Notes: generated from the sequence alone by a model not told the origin. 64,000 bases of DNA from Methylophaga thalassica (GCF_030159795.1 NZ_BSND01000005.1:372001-436000); one strand, 5' to 3'. Counted from the first letter of the stretch, positions 48,930 to 57,547 are shown. Translations and numbers: made by a program.

Positions 48930-49577
48930 ATGAAGTATCCCATTTTATATAGCTTTCGCCGTTGTCCTTACGCCATGAGGGCCCGACTTGCATTGGCCGC
49001 CAGTGGAATAAAAACCGAACTTCGTGAAGTGGTATTAAAAGATAAACCCGCAGAATTAATGGCTGTTTCCCCCAAAGCCACAGTACCTGTTTTACAAACT
49101 GAAACTGGCAGAGTGATTGATGAAAGTATTGATATCATGCGTTGGGCACTGGATAAACGCGATCCATTAAACTGGTATCAATCGCTCGATCGGCGTCAAC
49201 AAATCCAATGCGATGAACTGATTGCCAATAATGATGGTGACTTTAAGTGCTACCTTGATCGCTATAAATATGCTGACCGTTATCCGGAACATCCAGAAAG
49301 CTATTACCGTGAGCAAGGTCAAAAAACCTTACAAAATCTGGAATCGTTATTAAAAGAAAATGGCTGTCTGATCAGTGAAAAATGGACGATGGCAGATATC
49401 GCGCTGCTGCCCTTCGTTCGTCAGTTTGCTTTAGTTGATAAAGACTGGTTCAACACAGCACATTATCCTCTCGTCAGAGACTGGTTAAATCACTTTCTAC
49501 AAAGTGAGCTGTTTGCCAGTGTGATGACAAAATACGATCAATGGCATGCCAATCAGCCACAAATACTGTTTCCATAA
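48930..49577 (+). CDS. Glutathione S-transferase family protein
   Basis: A 215-residue protein with an N-terminal thioredoxin-fold domain (ILYSFRRCPYAMRARLALAA) carrying a CPY active-site-like Cys13 and the cis-Pro segment KATVPVLQTETG, then ESIDIMRWAL, and an all-helical C-terminal GST domain (TMADIALLPFVRQFA). The Cys-containing site suggests an omega/beta-like or glutaredoxin-like redox role rather than classical conjugation. Substrate unknown. It is divergent from the RND operon, so a shared stress regulator is possible. Confidence 0.88.
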   Translation: MKYPILYSFRRCPYAMRARLALAASGIKTELREVVLKDKPAELMAVSPKATVPVLQTETGRVIDESIDIMRWALDKRDPLNWYQSLDRRQQIQCDELIANNDGDFKCYLDRYKYADRYPEHPESYYREQGQKTLQNLESLLKENGCLISEKWTMADIALLPFVRQFALVDKDWFNTAHYPLVRDWLNHFLQSELFASVMTKYDQWHANQPQILFP

Positions 49578-49902
49578 TGTCGGGACAGAGCATATAGAGT
49601 CAGCTTCATGCTTGGCTCTATATAGCGTAGATAAAGCATATTGAATCACAGAAACGCCGCATTCATCCCCTCGAAATGTCACCTCAGATAAACGCCTTAT
49701 TTAACAAAGTGTTTATCCATCTTCGAATCAATGACAACAACAAACAAAGTATTGATTAAACTAAAAAAATCCGTTAAATATTCATTCACACACAAACACT
49801 GACTAAACTTGATTCAGTCTTTTTATCGCACAAAAAGGACGTTCTAACGCAACACCCAACTGACATTAATTATCTTTAGAGTTTTTTGAGGGGGAATCTC
49901 TA
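49578..49902. other. AT-rich intergenic region with a dyad
   Basis: 325 bases without a gene between the GST and lipoprotein genes. An interrupted dyad (ATATAGAG...CTCTATAT, 49592-49623) of about 12 pairs including G-U lies 15 bases after the GST stop; no U-tract follows. The rest is AT-rich and presumably holds the promoter of the downstream three-gene unit. Confidence 0.4.
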
Positions 49903-50433
49903 ATGCATACAAGGAATTTGGTAGGTTTTGTTGTTCTCAGTTCATCTCTATTATTAAGCGCATGTGGCGATGGTCAGAAAAGCCAGATTGATGAAGCTTT
50001 AGCCGCTAAGTTCGATACCAATCTGTGTTTTAAAGAACTCAAACAGTTCCCTTATGTAGCACGACCTAAGCCACGCGATTGGCTTCAACCAATGGTAGAT
50101 GATGGCCTTCTGGATATGGAAGAACGGAAATCAAAAACGAATTCAGGCTCAGAATACATCTACACCATGACCGAAAAAGCATTGAAATACTCAACTAATG
50201 AAGGTCATTTCTGTTATGGCACTCAACGCTATGAAGATGTTGAAGGTTTGCCTGATACCGACGATGGCTTCAAACCAGGCATGCAAATTCCAGTAAAAGT
50301 GATTGTGAACCGTGAAATTACCGCGGATTGGGCAGAAGCCGATGTGCTTAAAAACAAAGTCCAAAATGGAGAAGTCATTTTGCCTGCGGTGTTGATCTTC
50401 AAACAAGACGGCTCTATCAGCGTTTTTAAATAA
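49903..50433 (+). CDS. Unknown lipoprotein (first gene of three-gene unit)
   Basis: A 176-residue predicted lipoprotein with lipobox LLSAC (Cys21). The mature part begins DGQKSQIDEALAAKFDTNLC and includes a winged-helix-like pattern (MVDDGLLDMEERKSKTNSGS followed by EYIYTMTEKALKY), but it is on the export side of the membrane. I recognise no family. GAGGGGGAA precedes the ATG. Two further genes follow at short distance on the same strand, which suggests joint expression. Confidence 0.72.
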   Translation: MHTRNLVGFVVLSSSLLLSACGDGQKSQIDEALAAKFDTNLCFKELKQFPYVARPKPRDWLQPMVDDGLLDMEERKSKTNSGSEYIYTMTEKALKYSTNEGHFCYGTQRYEDVEGLPDTDDGFKPGMQIPVKVIVNREITADWAEADVLKNKVQNGEVILPAVLIFKQDGSISVFK

Positions 50434-50462
50434 TCCATCAGACTCGTTATAGGTAGCAGCTC

Positions 50463-51257
50463 ATGAGTGAATTTATCGATAAGTTGATGAGTAAAGATCG
50501 CCCCCTCTGGCAGCGTCTTTTGCTGTGGCTTGTGATCATCTTTCTGTTATTCAACACCGTTGGCGTCGCCCTCTTTTTTGTGTTTGAAATATTCGGCAGA
50601 TATTTCGGCAAACTCTTTGTGTTAATACTGGCTGGTGCCACGCTCGCCATTCCAATCTGGCGCTGGCACTTAAAGAACGTTCTGCAAACCTGGGGCAATC
50701 CATCCGTATCCGACTTTACCCGCCGAGAGGATCCAGCGACTGGTGGCTATCTGTTTGATATTCAGCCAGCCAGAGCGACACGCACGCCAGCCATTTTTCT
50801 ATTTGCTGTGGGTGTGTTTTTCCTGTTCAGCTTTATTCTGATTTCATCCGTATGGATTTATATTCTGTCGCTGATCTTTATCGGCGTCGGCTGTAGCTTT
50901 GTTTTACCCGGGGCACGTTACCGAAAACCAGCACGGGTGTCCGTTTCCAAACAAAGTATCGAGCATGACGACTTTAGCATGCCTCTAGCCTCTATCGCAG
51001 AAATTAAGGTCGTTCATAACGGCTTGGTTGTAGCAGAAGATCCTATTATGCCTGGACCCAATGGCGTGCCCGTTTCTTCGATGTTAGGCCGACACTGGGG
51101 ACATCGACAGGCTGAACGCGACTATTGTGTGGAAATAAGAGCCGAGGGTAACAGTGAGCCATATGTTCTTGCAGGTGGCCTGACACTGGAATCTGCCACA
51201 GCCTTAGTGAGTGATATCACCAAAACCAAAGATGAAATGAGCAAAAGCCTATCTTGA
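50463..51257 (+). CDS. Unknown membrane protein (second gene of three-gene unit)
   Basis: A 264-residue protein with two pairs of hydrophobic helices: LLLWLVIIFLLFNTVGVALF and LFVLILAGATLAIPIW, then after a soluble loop IFLFAVGVFFLFSFILISSV and YILSLIFIGVGCSFVLP. A C-terminal region of about 100 residues (FSMPLASIAEIKVVHNGLVV and later YCVEIRAEGNSEPYVLAGGL) resembles a pleckstrin-like or membrane-protein regulatory domain. The family is not recognised. It lies 29 bases after the lipoprotein gene. Confidence 0.72.
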   Translation: MSEFIDKLMSKDRPLWQRLLLWLVIIFLLFNTVGVALFFVFEIFGRYFGKLFVLILAGATLAIPIWRWHLKNVLQTWGNPSVSDFTRREDPATGGYLFDIQPARATRTPAIFLFAVGVFFLFSFILISSVWIYILSLIFIGVGCSFVLPGARYRKPARVSVSKQSIEHDDFSMPLASIAEIKVVHNGLVVAEDPIMPGPNGVPVSSMLGRHWGHRQAERDYCVEIRAEGNSEPYVLAGGLTLESATALVSDITKTKDEMSKSLS

Positions 51258-51271
51258 GAAGGGACCTGACC

Positions 51272-51721
51272 ATGCTAAAACACAACCTTCTTTTTTGTTT
51301 CATTACAGCATCGCTGATGTCAGTGGTATATGCTGAAAACTCAGCTAATCACAATATCCAATCTCATTCCGACTCTGCCATTATCGCCTGGGCACATGAA
51401 AAGCATGGTCATAATGTCTACGAACCCGTACAAGTATTTTATGGTGACTTTACTGGGGATGGTATGGATGACGCGCTCGCCTGGATTCTCTATCCCAGTG
51501 GCGGTAATAGTGATTTCCTTGATGTCGCCTTATTCCGTTATGAAAATGGTCAGCTCAGCTATTATCGGAGTGTTGATAATGTGTTTGGTGGTAATCCACG
51601 TAATGTCGTGATAACACCAGGACAGATTACACTCACCACCACCATGCATAAACCGGATGAACCACGTTGCTGCCCAACAGGTGAACGGGATTGGGTCATT
51701 GAAACAGAAAACGCTGAATAG
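51272..51721 (+). CDS. Unknown secreted protein (third gene of three-gene unit)
   Basis: A 149-residue protein with a signal peptide (LLFCFITASLMSVVYA). The mature part contains VQVFYGDFTGDGMDDALAWI, an EF-hand-like or FG-GAP/VCBS-type DxxxDG loop that may bind calcium, and later a Cys pair in EPRCCPTGE. I chose ATG 51272 (AAGGGA seven bases upstream) over the TTG at 51254 that overlaps the previous gene. Together with the two preceding genes it forms an envelope-directed cluster of unknown function. Confidence 0.68.
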   Translation: MLKHNLLFCFITASLMSVVYAENSANHNIQSHSDSAIIAWAHEKHGHNVYEPVQVFYGDFTGDGMDDALAWILYPSGGNSDFLDVALFRYENGQLSYYRSVDNVFGGNPRNVVITPGQITLTTTMHKPDEPRCCPTGERDWVIETENAE

Positions 51722-52013
51722 ACTTTTATATTCAGATCAGGAATTTGTTGATCACGTGCCAGAGAGAACTTTTGATTTTTTGCATCTAAACCTGTGGCGT
51801 ACAGGCAATATAAAAAAATGCACTAAAAACAGTGTAATAAACTTTGACAGAGCCAGCTATTGATAAAAGGTGTGGATGTCAGCAGAAGTGAATACTATCA
51901 AGCCATAATAGCTGGTCTGGTCCATATATCTTCAAAGCAATAACAGAGAGTCGTCCATGATTCTCTGCTGCCGCTTATGAAACAAGTAATAAATGATGAC
52001 ACCAAACTATGGG
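51722..52013. other. Intergenic region downstream of dmmC
   Basis: 292 bases without a gene, between the convergent three-gene unit and the dmm operon. There is a perfect 9-bp inverted repeat, CCAGCTATT (51853-51861) and AATAGCTGG (51907-51915), with 45 bases between the arms. A weaker CAGAGA/TCTCTG dyad lies about 30 bases further right, and may end the dmm transcript. Confidence 0.4.
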
Positions 52014-53054
52014 TTATTCCGGATGAACACCTTTTTCCAAAAAGGCGCCATCATCCAATGGTTCCAGCCAATCCAGTACCGGTTGTTTAAAGCTATTCAA
52101 GCCTTTGTATTCCGCCAGATCCGGATGCAGGCTTCGTAATACGCGGTTTAAACGTCTTGCCCAACGTGGATAGGTTGCTAAGTCTGCCAAACTCACCATA
52201 TATGTACGGATGCTGAAGGCAATCGCATTACTGCGTGGCAGTCTGAACAAGGCTTGCAGTTCTACCCGTAAAAAGACTTTGTCGCCGGCATTTTCTTTGG
52301 TGGCCGACACGTTATCCGTGCCCCAGACATCATAGGTTTCAGAAGACGTATCCAGTCGAGGATTAACACACATACGCCAGTTAGTCCGACGAACCGGGCT
52401 ACCGTATTGCAGATGTAAGAGGTATTTCAGAGCACGATCAAAAATGCCCATTTCAGGCGCATGAGGCACCGGTGCGTGCCATTCTTTAAATGACATTCCT
52501 GCATCAAATGCGACCGACCAATCCGCCTGTCCAGTTACCATGCCGAGATCGGCATAGAGATCATTATCACGTTGATCCATGATGACCCAGTCACCCTGAA
52601 CCTGACGCATCACGTATTCGAACGGCTCCATCGGTAAGGTGGATACGTCACCAAACACAAAGCGATCTTCAATACCCAGTGGTTTATTGACCCAGTGCCA
52701 GTTATCACCATCAATGGTTAACTGAATCTCAGACGGATAACTTTCAGAAAGCGATGTCATCACTAATTCCAGTGTGTCCCATTGAGCATCCATCATATGC
52801 GGCAAAGCGACACAGCGTGTGTGGTCTTCACTTAATACAATGGCGCGCTCTTTACATTCGGCCACATAGTGTTCGTCGACATCAATCGGGTGTTCAAACA
52901 CAGAGCCAGGCGCACCTGGGGTGTGCTGCTCAATGTTGACGCTATACATATACTCGTCTTCTTCAAACGGGTAAGGAAAACGGCGTACTGATTCCGGCGA
53001 GTTTCTAAACGTGAAATCACCACGGAATGTTTCTTCATTAAATGCCATATTCAT
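52014..53054 (-). CDS. dmmC: Dimethylamine monooxygenase haem subunit DmmC (DUF3445, HODM alpha-like)
   Basis: A 346-residue protein of the DUF3445 family, the haem-dependent oxidative N-demethylase type. With its reductase partners it converts dimethylamine to methylamine and formaldehyde in the cytoplasm. Conserved family stretches visible are RRFPYPFEEDEYMYSVN near the N-terminus, LGIEDRFVFGD, VMRQVQGDWVIMDQRD and, at the end, MVSLADLATYPRWARRLNRV. The subunit letter is assigned by the order dmmDABC known from marine bacteria. GAGGAATAAACG precedes the ATG. It is the last gene of the operon, 10 bases after dmmB. Confidence 0.88.
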   Translation of the reverse strand: MNMAFNEETFRGDFTFRNSPESVRRFPYPFEEDEYMYSVNIEQHTPGAPGSVFEHPIDVDEHYVAECKERAIVLSEDHTRCVALPHMMDAQWDTLELVMTSLSESYPSEIQLTIDGDNWHWVNKPLGIEDRFVFGDVSTLPMEPFEYVMRQVQGDWVIMDQRDNDLYADLGMVTGQADWSVAFDAGMSFKEWHAPVPHAPEMGIFDRALKYLLHLQYGSPVRRTNWRMCVNPRLDTSSETYDVWGTDNVSATKENAGDKVFLRVELQALFRLPRSNAIAFSIRTYMVSLADLATYPRWARRLNRVLRSLHPDLAEYKGLNSFKQPVLDWLEPLDDGAFLEKGVHPE

Positions 53055-53064
53055 CGTTTATTCC

Positions 53065-54018
53065 TCACAAATTGATGACCATGCGTGTACAGTTGGCACG
53101 CGAGACACAAGGTAAAATTTTCTTAGCGGCGACACGCTCAGCGTCGGACAGATATTCATCGTGATGAACTAAGTCACCGTCACATTCGACGACTTCCACC
53201 TCACAACGACCACAGGCACCGCCACGGCACATATAAGGCGCATCGATACCCGCTTCCTCCAGCGCTTCAAGCATGCTGAGGTCACTAGGCACAACGACCT
53301 CGGTATTGGATTGCAATAAGCTGACAGTGAATGGCGCACCACTCGCTGGTGCTAAAAACTTCTCACTATGTACAGACGTTTCTGGCCAGCCCAGCTCGGA
53401 AGCGATCAGTTCCAAACCGTTTACCATTGGATCCGGACCGCACACATACACATGCGAACCCAGTGGCTGTTTGCTCAATAATTCAGTGATATTGAGTCGG
53501 CCGGTTTCATTTTCAGGATAGAAAAACGCTTTATCACCGCATAAGGCTTCAATTTCTTTGCGGAAAGCCGCATGTTCAGCACTGCGATAAGCATAATGTA
53601 ATTCGTAGTCATGACCGAGACGATTTAAATCGGTAATCTGTGACAAGAAAGGCGTAATACCAATACCACCGGCCACCAGAATGTGTTTTTTCGCCAGACG
53701 ATGAATCGAGAATAAATTGGTAGGCATCGATATTTCTAATAAGGTGCCTGGTTCCACTTTCTCATGCATAAACACTGAACCACCACGTGATTTTTCCTGC
53801 TTACGCACCGCAATCTGGTAGGCACTGTTATCGTTGGTAGGGCCCATTAAGGAATAGGCATTACGATGGGTCCGGCCATCGATATCCATCGATACAACCA
53901 CATGGCTGCCGCCAGAGAAATAAGGCAGTGGGCTGCCATCTTCGGCTACCATCGTAAAATGTTTGATTTGTTCAGCCACTTGCTCAACGGAAGTGACTTT
54001 GACTTTTAAAGCACTCAT
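53065..54018 (-). CDS. dmmB: Dimethylamine monooxygenase reductase subunit DmmB
   Basis: A 317-residue phthalate-dioxygenase-reductase-type electron-transfer protein. Domains in order are a flavin-binding barrel (RNAYSLMG), an NAD(P)-binding domain (HILVAGGIGITPFLSQI and YVCGPDPMVN) and a plant-type [2Fe-2S] ferredoxin at the end, with CRGGACGRCEVEV plus a later Cys in ILPCVS giving the four cluster ligands. It passes electrons from NAD(P)H through flavin to the haem subunit. Its start overlaps the dmmA stop by four bases. The flavin requirement fits the adjacent riboflavin genes. Confidence 0.9.
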   Translation of the reverse strand: MSALKVKVTSVEQVAEQIKHFTMVAEDGSPLPYFSGGSHVVVSMDIDGRTHRNAYSLMGPTNDNSAYQIAVRKQEKSRGGSVFMHEKVEPGTLLEISMPTNLFSIHRLAKKHILVAGGIGITPFLSQITDLNRLGHDYELHYAYRSAEHAAFRKEIEALCGDKAFFYPENETGRLNITELLSKQPLGSHVYVCGPDPMVNGLELIASELGWPETSVHSEKFLAPASGAPFTVSLLQSNTEVVVPSDLSMLEALEEAGIDAPYMCRGGACGRCEVEVVECDGDLVHHDEYLSDAERVAAKKILPCVSRANCTRMVINL

Positions 54019-54623
54019 GGGTAAACCTCCTGTGCTGGTGGAATCTCGCCGGGTGTTTCACCATCGACCATAAAGCCCATATAGGCACCCCAATGACGGG
54101 AGAAATGATCACGAACGAATAAATTCAGGCCACAGTTCACACATTGATGGATGTTGTGGTGAACGTCCTCGTTAATCGTTTCGCAATGCACGCAGAACAC
54201 GCGTCTAGCTAAAGAACCTGTCTGTTCTTTAAAAATATTCCGGTCATCGACGCCATATTCAGTCAGCAACTTGGCGACTGGCCAAATCAGTTTTTCTTCA
54301 CCAGCAACGTAGAACTGTGTGCCCATATAGCAATTGTCCAGCTCAGTCTTCATCGCCGCTGTTAAGGATTCCTGTGAGTCGCAGACAGTAATTGACTCAC
54401 CTGACATCTCTTCAACGATGCTCACATACTTGTTACTTGCTGCATCATCAGCCAGATAAAACACTGATAAAGGTTGTTTTGGCACCATTTGCTGGAATAA
54501 CTTCAGCAAGGCTTTACCACCACCTTCACCGCCAACGATCACCACATGATGTGTCGCTTTTTTTTGCCAGACCAAGGTGCCGTAAATAGGTTTGGTTGTA
54601 ATTGAGTAACCTTTTTCCATCAT
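54015..54623 (-). CDS. dmmA: Dimethylamine monooxygenase subunit DmmA (zinc-ribbon type)
   Basis: A 202-residue DmmA-family subunit of the monooxygenase. The N-terminal part is an alpha/beta domain with a HHVVIVGGEGGGKALLKLF start. The C-terminal part has four cysteines as CVHC and CVNC, followed by GLNLFVRDHFSRHWGAYMGF, which looks like a metal (zinc or iron) ribbon. The exact role in catalysis is not established; it is required in the described systems. It follows dmmD by 12 bases. Two consecutive ATGs could serve as the start. Confidence 0.85.
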   Translation of the reverse strand: MMEKGYSITTKPIYGTLVWQKKATHHVVIVGGEGGGKALLKLFQQMVPKQPLSVFYLADDAASNKYVSIVEEMSGESITVCDSQESLTAAMKTELDNCYMGTQFYVAGEEKLIWPVAKLLTEYGVDDRNIFKEQTGSLARRVFCVHCETINEDVHHNIHQCVNCGLNLFVRDHFSRHWGAYMGFMVDGETPGEIPPAQEVYP

Positions 54624-54635
54624 CTATTCCTCAAT

Positions 54636-55769
54636 TTACTCAGGGTGAGTGCGAACACGCATAGGATCATAAAAAGGCATCTTGACGATGGTCGCTTTGA
54701 CCTCGTCACCGTCGGCCACTGTTACTGTGGTGCCAAGTTGACTGTATTCCGGTTTGATATGTGCCATCGCCAGTGACTTCATCAGATATTGGCTGTAGCT
54801 GGAGCTGGTCACCACACCGACTTCTTTGCCATCAATGAATAATTTAGAACCGACCTCTACCGCTTGCTTTGAGCGACATTCCAGACCAATTTGTTTAAAG
54901 CGTTCTCTGCCTTTTAACTTCAGCACCGCTTCTTTACCGATGTAATCACCGGGTTTATCTTCATCAACACACCAGTCCATATTGACTTCCCACGGTGTGG
55001 TATCGCCTTCAGGCATATCAAATGGGAAGAAAAGTAAGGCTGCTTCAACGCGTGTCAGATCCAGTGAGTCCCATGATGCCGGGATGCAGCCATAGGGCTG
55101 ACCTTTTTCCAGAATCATGTCCCACAGGTACACAGCATCAGCCGCGGAACAATAGACTTCGTAGCCGCGTTCACCGGAATAACCACCGCGAGCGAGGATC
55201 ACTTCACGACCGAATAAGGTCGTCTTGATATGTTTGAAATAAGGTAATCCGGCGAGGTCGAAATCCAGTTCCGGATCCAGAATATCGATAGAACGAGGGC
55301 CCTGCAGCGACAGGATATGAACATCATAATCCTGTTCAACTGTGACATCCTCACCTTTAGCGAGTTCGGCTAAGGTTTGTTGTGTGGCGCCACTGCCATG
55401 AGATAAACGGTAATGTTCTTTATCATCACAAATGACCATGATGTCATCGACCAGCGCACCTTCTTCATTAACTTCACCGGCAAGTCGGGAAGTACCTGGT
55501 TCGAGCTTAGTGACATCAATCGTCACCAGCTTGTCGATAATTTTTAATGCGGCTGGCCCAGATACATTAACAATATTGAGACCAGACACATCATAAAGAC
55601 CTGCCCGGGTACGGACCGCAACAACCTCATCATTCACATCCGAATGGTAGCTCCATGGAATGGGCATGCCATTCCATGTTTCGCCATCCAGTGTTGACCC
55701 AAGTTCTTTATGGCGAACATTGAGTACTGAGTTCCGTGTGGTAGTTTCTTTGGGCAGTGGATTATTCAT
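54636..55769 (-). CDS. dmmD: GcvT-like tetrahydrofolate protein DmmD
   Basis: A 377-residue protein of the aminomethyltransferase (GcvT) fold, the first gene of the dmmDABC order. It likely binds tetrahydrofolate and captures the formaldehyde released by the monooxygenase as methylene-THF. Recognisable GcvT features are AGLYDVSGLNIVNVSGPAAL, GGYSGERGYEVYCS, the C-terminal KAILKMPFYDPMRVR-type ending and DTTPWEVNMDWCVDEDKPGD. It replaces a true glycine-cleavage T protein here because no gcvP or gcvH is nearby. GGAG lies seven bases before the ATG. Confidence 0.87.
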   Translation of the reverse strand: MNNPLPKETTTRNSVLNVRHKELGSTLDGETWNGMPIPWSYHSDVNDEVVAVRTRAGLYDVSGLNIVNVSGPAALKIIDKLVTIDVTKLEPGTSRLAGEVNEEGALVDDIMVICDDKEHYRLSHGSGATQQTLAELAKGEDVTVEQDYDVHILSLQGPRSIDILDPELDFDLAGLPYFKHIKTTLFGREVILARGGYSGERGYEVYCSAADAVYLWDMILEKGQPYGCIPASWDSLDLTRVEAALLFFPFDMPEGDTTPWEVNMDWCVDEDKPGDYIGKEAVLKLKGRERFKQIGLECRSKQAVEVGSKLFIDGKEVGVVTSSSYSQYLMKSLAMAHIKPEYSQLGTTVTVADGDEVKATIVKMPFYDPMRVRTHPE

Positions 55770-55820
55770 GGTCTAACTCCGGTTACATAGAACGAATTCA
55801 ATGTAAAAAACTTACCGAAA

Positions 55821-55844
55821 TCAGCCGCATATAAAAATTCTCAT
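55821..55844 (-). other. Possible 7-codon upstream ORF before dmmD
   Basis: On the minus strand TTAAGGAG, a strong ribosome site, precedes ATG by nine bases, and the frame reads MRIFICG then TGA. The ribosome site is within GGAGTACTCC, a perfect 10-base palindrome. It lies 51 bases upstream of the dmmD ATG. It may be a leader peptide or a chance match. Confidence 0.3.
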
Positions 55845-55937
55845 GATGGAGTACTCCTTAATGGGTAAAAACCATCTGATTTTTTATGCTCTACCTTTTA
55901 TAATCCATTGATAAGAAAGAAAATAATTAAGAAAAAT

Positions 55938-56411
55938 TTACTCTGCGTGCAAAGACTTTAGTGTCTGAATCATCTCAATAATCACTAATGCCGCTTCACG
56001 GCCTTTGATAATCATGCGATCTTTTGCTTGTTGCTCATCTTCTGTGGTCAGAATCGCATTGGCCAGCGGAATTCCTGTGCCAATCTGAATATCAGTACAG
56101 GCACGTGCTGACTCATTGGCCACAATCTCAAAATGATAGGTTTCACCACGAATGATGCAGCCTAATGCGACCAGACCATCACAATTACCTTTTAATGCCA
56201 GTTCATGTAAAACCATCGGAATTTCCAATGCACCCGGCACAGACAATACCTGAATGTCCCGTTCCTGAACGTTGCTGGCTTTTAACTGGTCAACACAGGC
56301 ATTTAACAGTGCCGTGCAAATCTCAGAGTTAAACCGCGAGACAACGATACCTACTCGAAAGCCATTGCCGTCAATATCGTCACGAACACCTGCCCCATGT
56401 ATATCTGCCAA
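55938..56411 (-). CDS. ribH: 6,7-dimethyl-8-ribityllumazine synthase
   Basis: Penultimate enzyme of riboflavin synthesis. The 157-residue product matches the family (156 in E. coli), with FRVGIVVSRFNSEI, VPGALEIPMVLHELAL, GCIIRGETYHFEIVANES and GIPLANAILT. I place the start at the TTG at 56411, which has GAGGA seven bases upstream. A longer frame (to TTG 56489) adds 26 residues without similarity. It is 168 bases upstream of dmmD on the same strand. ribBA lies 4 kb upstream across an accessory island, so an original rib operon may have been split. Confidence 0.9.
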   Translation of the reverse strand: MADIHGAGVRDDIDGNGFRVGIVVSRFNSEICTALLNACVDQLKASNVQERDIQVLSVPGALEIPMVLHELALKGNCDGLVALGCIIRGETYHFEIVANESARACTDIQIGTGIPLANAILTTEDEQQAKDRMIIKGREAALVIIEMIQTLKSLHAE

Positions 56412-56759
56412 ATCTGTTTCCTCATGTAAATAAATCGCATTGGGGCAATCAAATACCCTCTCGATGCTGGATAAAATAACGCTATTCAAAGTCTATGCGC
56501 AATGCTTCTTCAATCTTAAAGCTATGCGTCACCATACTTCGTACATGTTTTATTCCTGCCGTATATAGAATTTAGCTGGAAATCTTCGGCGCTTCACAGT
56601 AATAAATAGCGCCTATTAGGCTTGCCAGATTGCCCTACCCGACATGATGTTGGCAACCAGTCTAAGTCAGCAATCAAATGGTTTCACACTCAACACAAAA
56701 CCTAAAATTGCGTTCAGCCTAAATATGAGAAGCCATTTAATATGGATATTAATATTTGT
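56412..56759. other. Region between the candidate cassette end and ribH
   Basis: 348 bases without a gene. No FMN riboswitch pattern is seen upstream of ribH. Several GCCTA-like fragments occur (CAGCCTAAATATGAG at 56716; GCCTATTAGGC at 56611-56621, itself a palindrome). This stretch presumably contains the ribH promoter or marks the island boundary. Confidence 0.4.
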
Positions 56760-56830
56760 GCCTAACGATTTAGGTAAGGGGCTACGACGGAGCGCAGCGT
56801 AGTTGGCATCCCGTTGACCACCTTGTTATC
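56760..56830 (-). repeat. Candidate attC site A (cassette recombination site)
   Basis: 71-base imperfect dyad that begins within the TGATAACAA at the stop of the gene at 56829-57458. On the minus strand it starts TAACAA and ends CGTTAGGC, matching the attC core GTTRRRY. The central hairpin is GGGCTACG (56779-56786) against CGTAG and CCCG (56798-56802, 56810-56813). Outer arms TAAC/GTTA pair. Its layout matches site B, 650 bases away. Confidence 0.6.
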
Positions 56831-57458
56831 AGATTTGCGACTTGGTGTCAGGTAGACAGTCAGCAAATTCTCTTTGAATAAGTGGCATTTTGCCGCGCTG
56901 CGCACCACCTCCATGCAATATGACCAATAGCATTCCTACCATTACTGACACACCATTGGATATTCGGACCATCTGCTCGAGTAAAGGAAGTGGATAGCCT
57001 TTACTGTGGCGGTGGATTGCATGAATACCGCCGTGGATGAACGAACTTAGAGGCTTCCAAGAGTGCTCTTTAAATTCCAGCAGCATATTCACCAGCTCCT
57101 GGGGTGCTTTACCCTGTAATTTCTCGAGCATTACGCTGAGCATCGGAAGCCTATTCGCTTTATTTGCTGCCTCTTGTGTCAGCTCACTGGTCAACATAGA
57201 AACGGCGGCGTCGGGAGCCGCGTAGAGAAGCCACATTGCCCTGACCAAAGCCTCATACTGAAGACGAACAAGTCCCGTCGCGGAGGTGAGATTGCCACCC
57301 GAAATCAGCATCTTCGCGCTTTCAGCATGCTCGAATGCAATACTACACATGACTCTACTAGCCATGACTCTTTTCGAATCATTAAAAGGAGCGAGCGCGA
57401 AAAACTCCAAGAGTCTGCTTTCGAGTTCAGCAGATCGTGATAGCAAACTATTTATCAA
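56829..57458 (-). CDS. Unknown helical protein, likely cassette-encoded
   Basis: A 209-residue, mostly alpha-helical protein of unknown family. Features are HAESAKMLISGGNLTSATGL, LVRLQYEALVRAMWLLYAAP, FKEHSWKPLSSFIHGGIHAI and a hydrophobic C-terminal helix (NGVSVMVGMLLVILHGGG). The pattern (LxRxxxEALVRAxWL and SxxIHGGxHAI) resembles DUF5677/DUF6988-type proteins that occur in integron cassettes, but I could not confirm this. Start is TTG 57458, with an upstream in-frame stop nearby; no good ribosome site. The TGA stop runs directly into an attC-like site. Confidence 0.65.
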   Translation of the reverse strand: MINSLLSRSAELESRLLEFFALAPFNDSKRVMASRVMCSIAFEHAESAKMLISGGNLTSATGLVRLQYEALVRAMWLLYAAPDAAVSMLTSELTQEAANKANRLPMLSVMLEKLQGKAPQELVNMLLEFKEHSWKPLSSFIHGGIHAIHRHSKGYPLPLLEQMVRISNGVSVMVGMLLVILHGGGAQRGKMPLIQREFADCLPDTKSQI

Positions 57459-57477
57459 TGGTGTAACTACTCATAAG

Positions 57478-57547
57478 GCCTAAATAATGGGCTGCGCGAT
57501 ATCGCAGTCCCGCGAACGATAGTGAGCAAACTTAATTTTTTTGTTAT
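57478..57547 (-). repeat. Candidate attC site B (cassette recombination site)
   Basis: 70-base imperfect dyad starting at the TAA stop of the gene at 57544-57894. Minus strand: TAACAA ... TTTAGGC; the last core (TTTAGGC) deviates at one base from GTTAGGC. The central hairpin GGGCTGCG (57489-57496) pairs with CGCAG and CCCG (57503-57512), the same arrangement as in site A. Confidence 0.5.

Noticed and set aside
56412-56759. Possible FMN riboswitch upstream of ribH
   Set aside because: None of the conserved RFN segments is visible.
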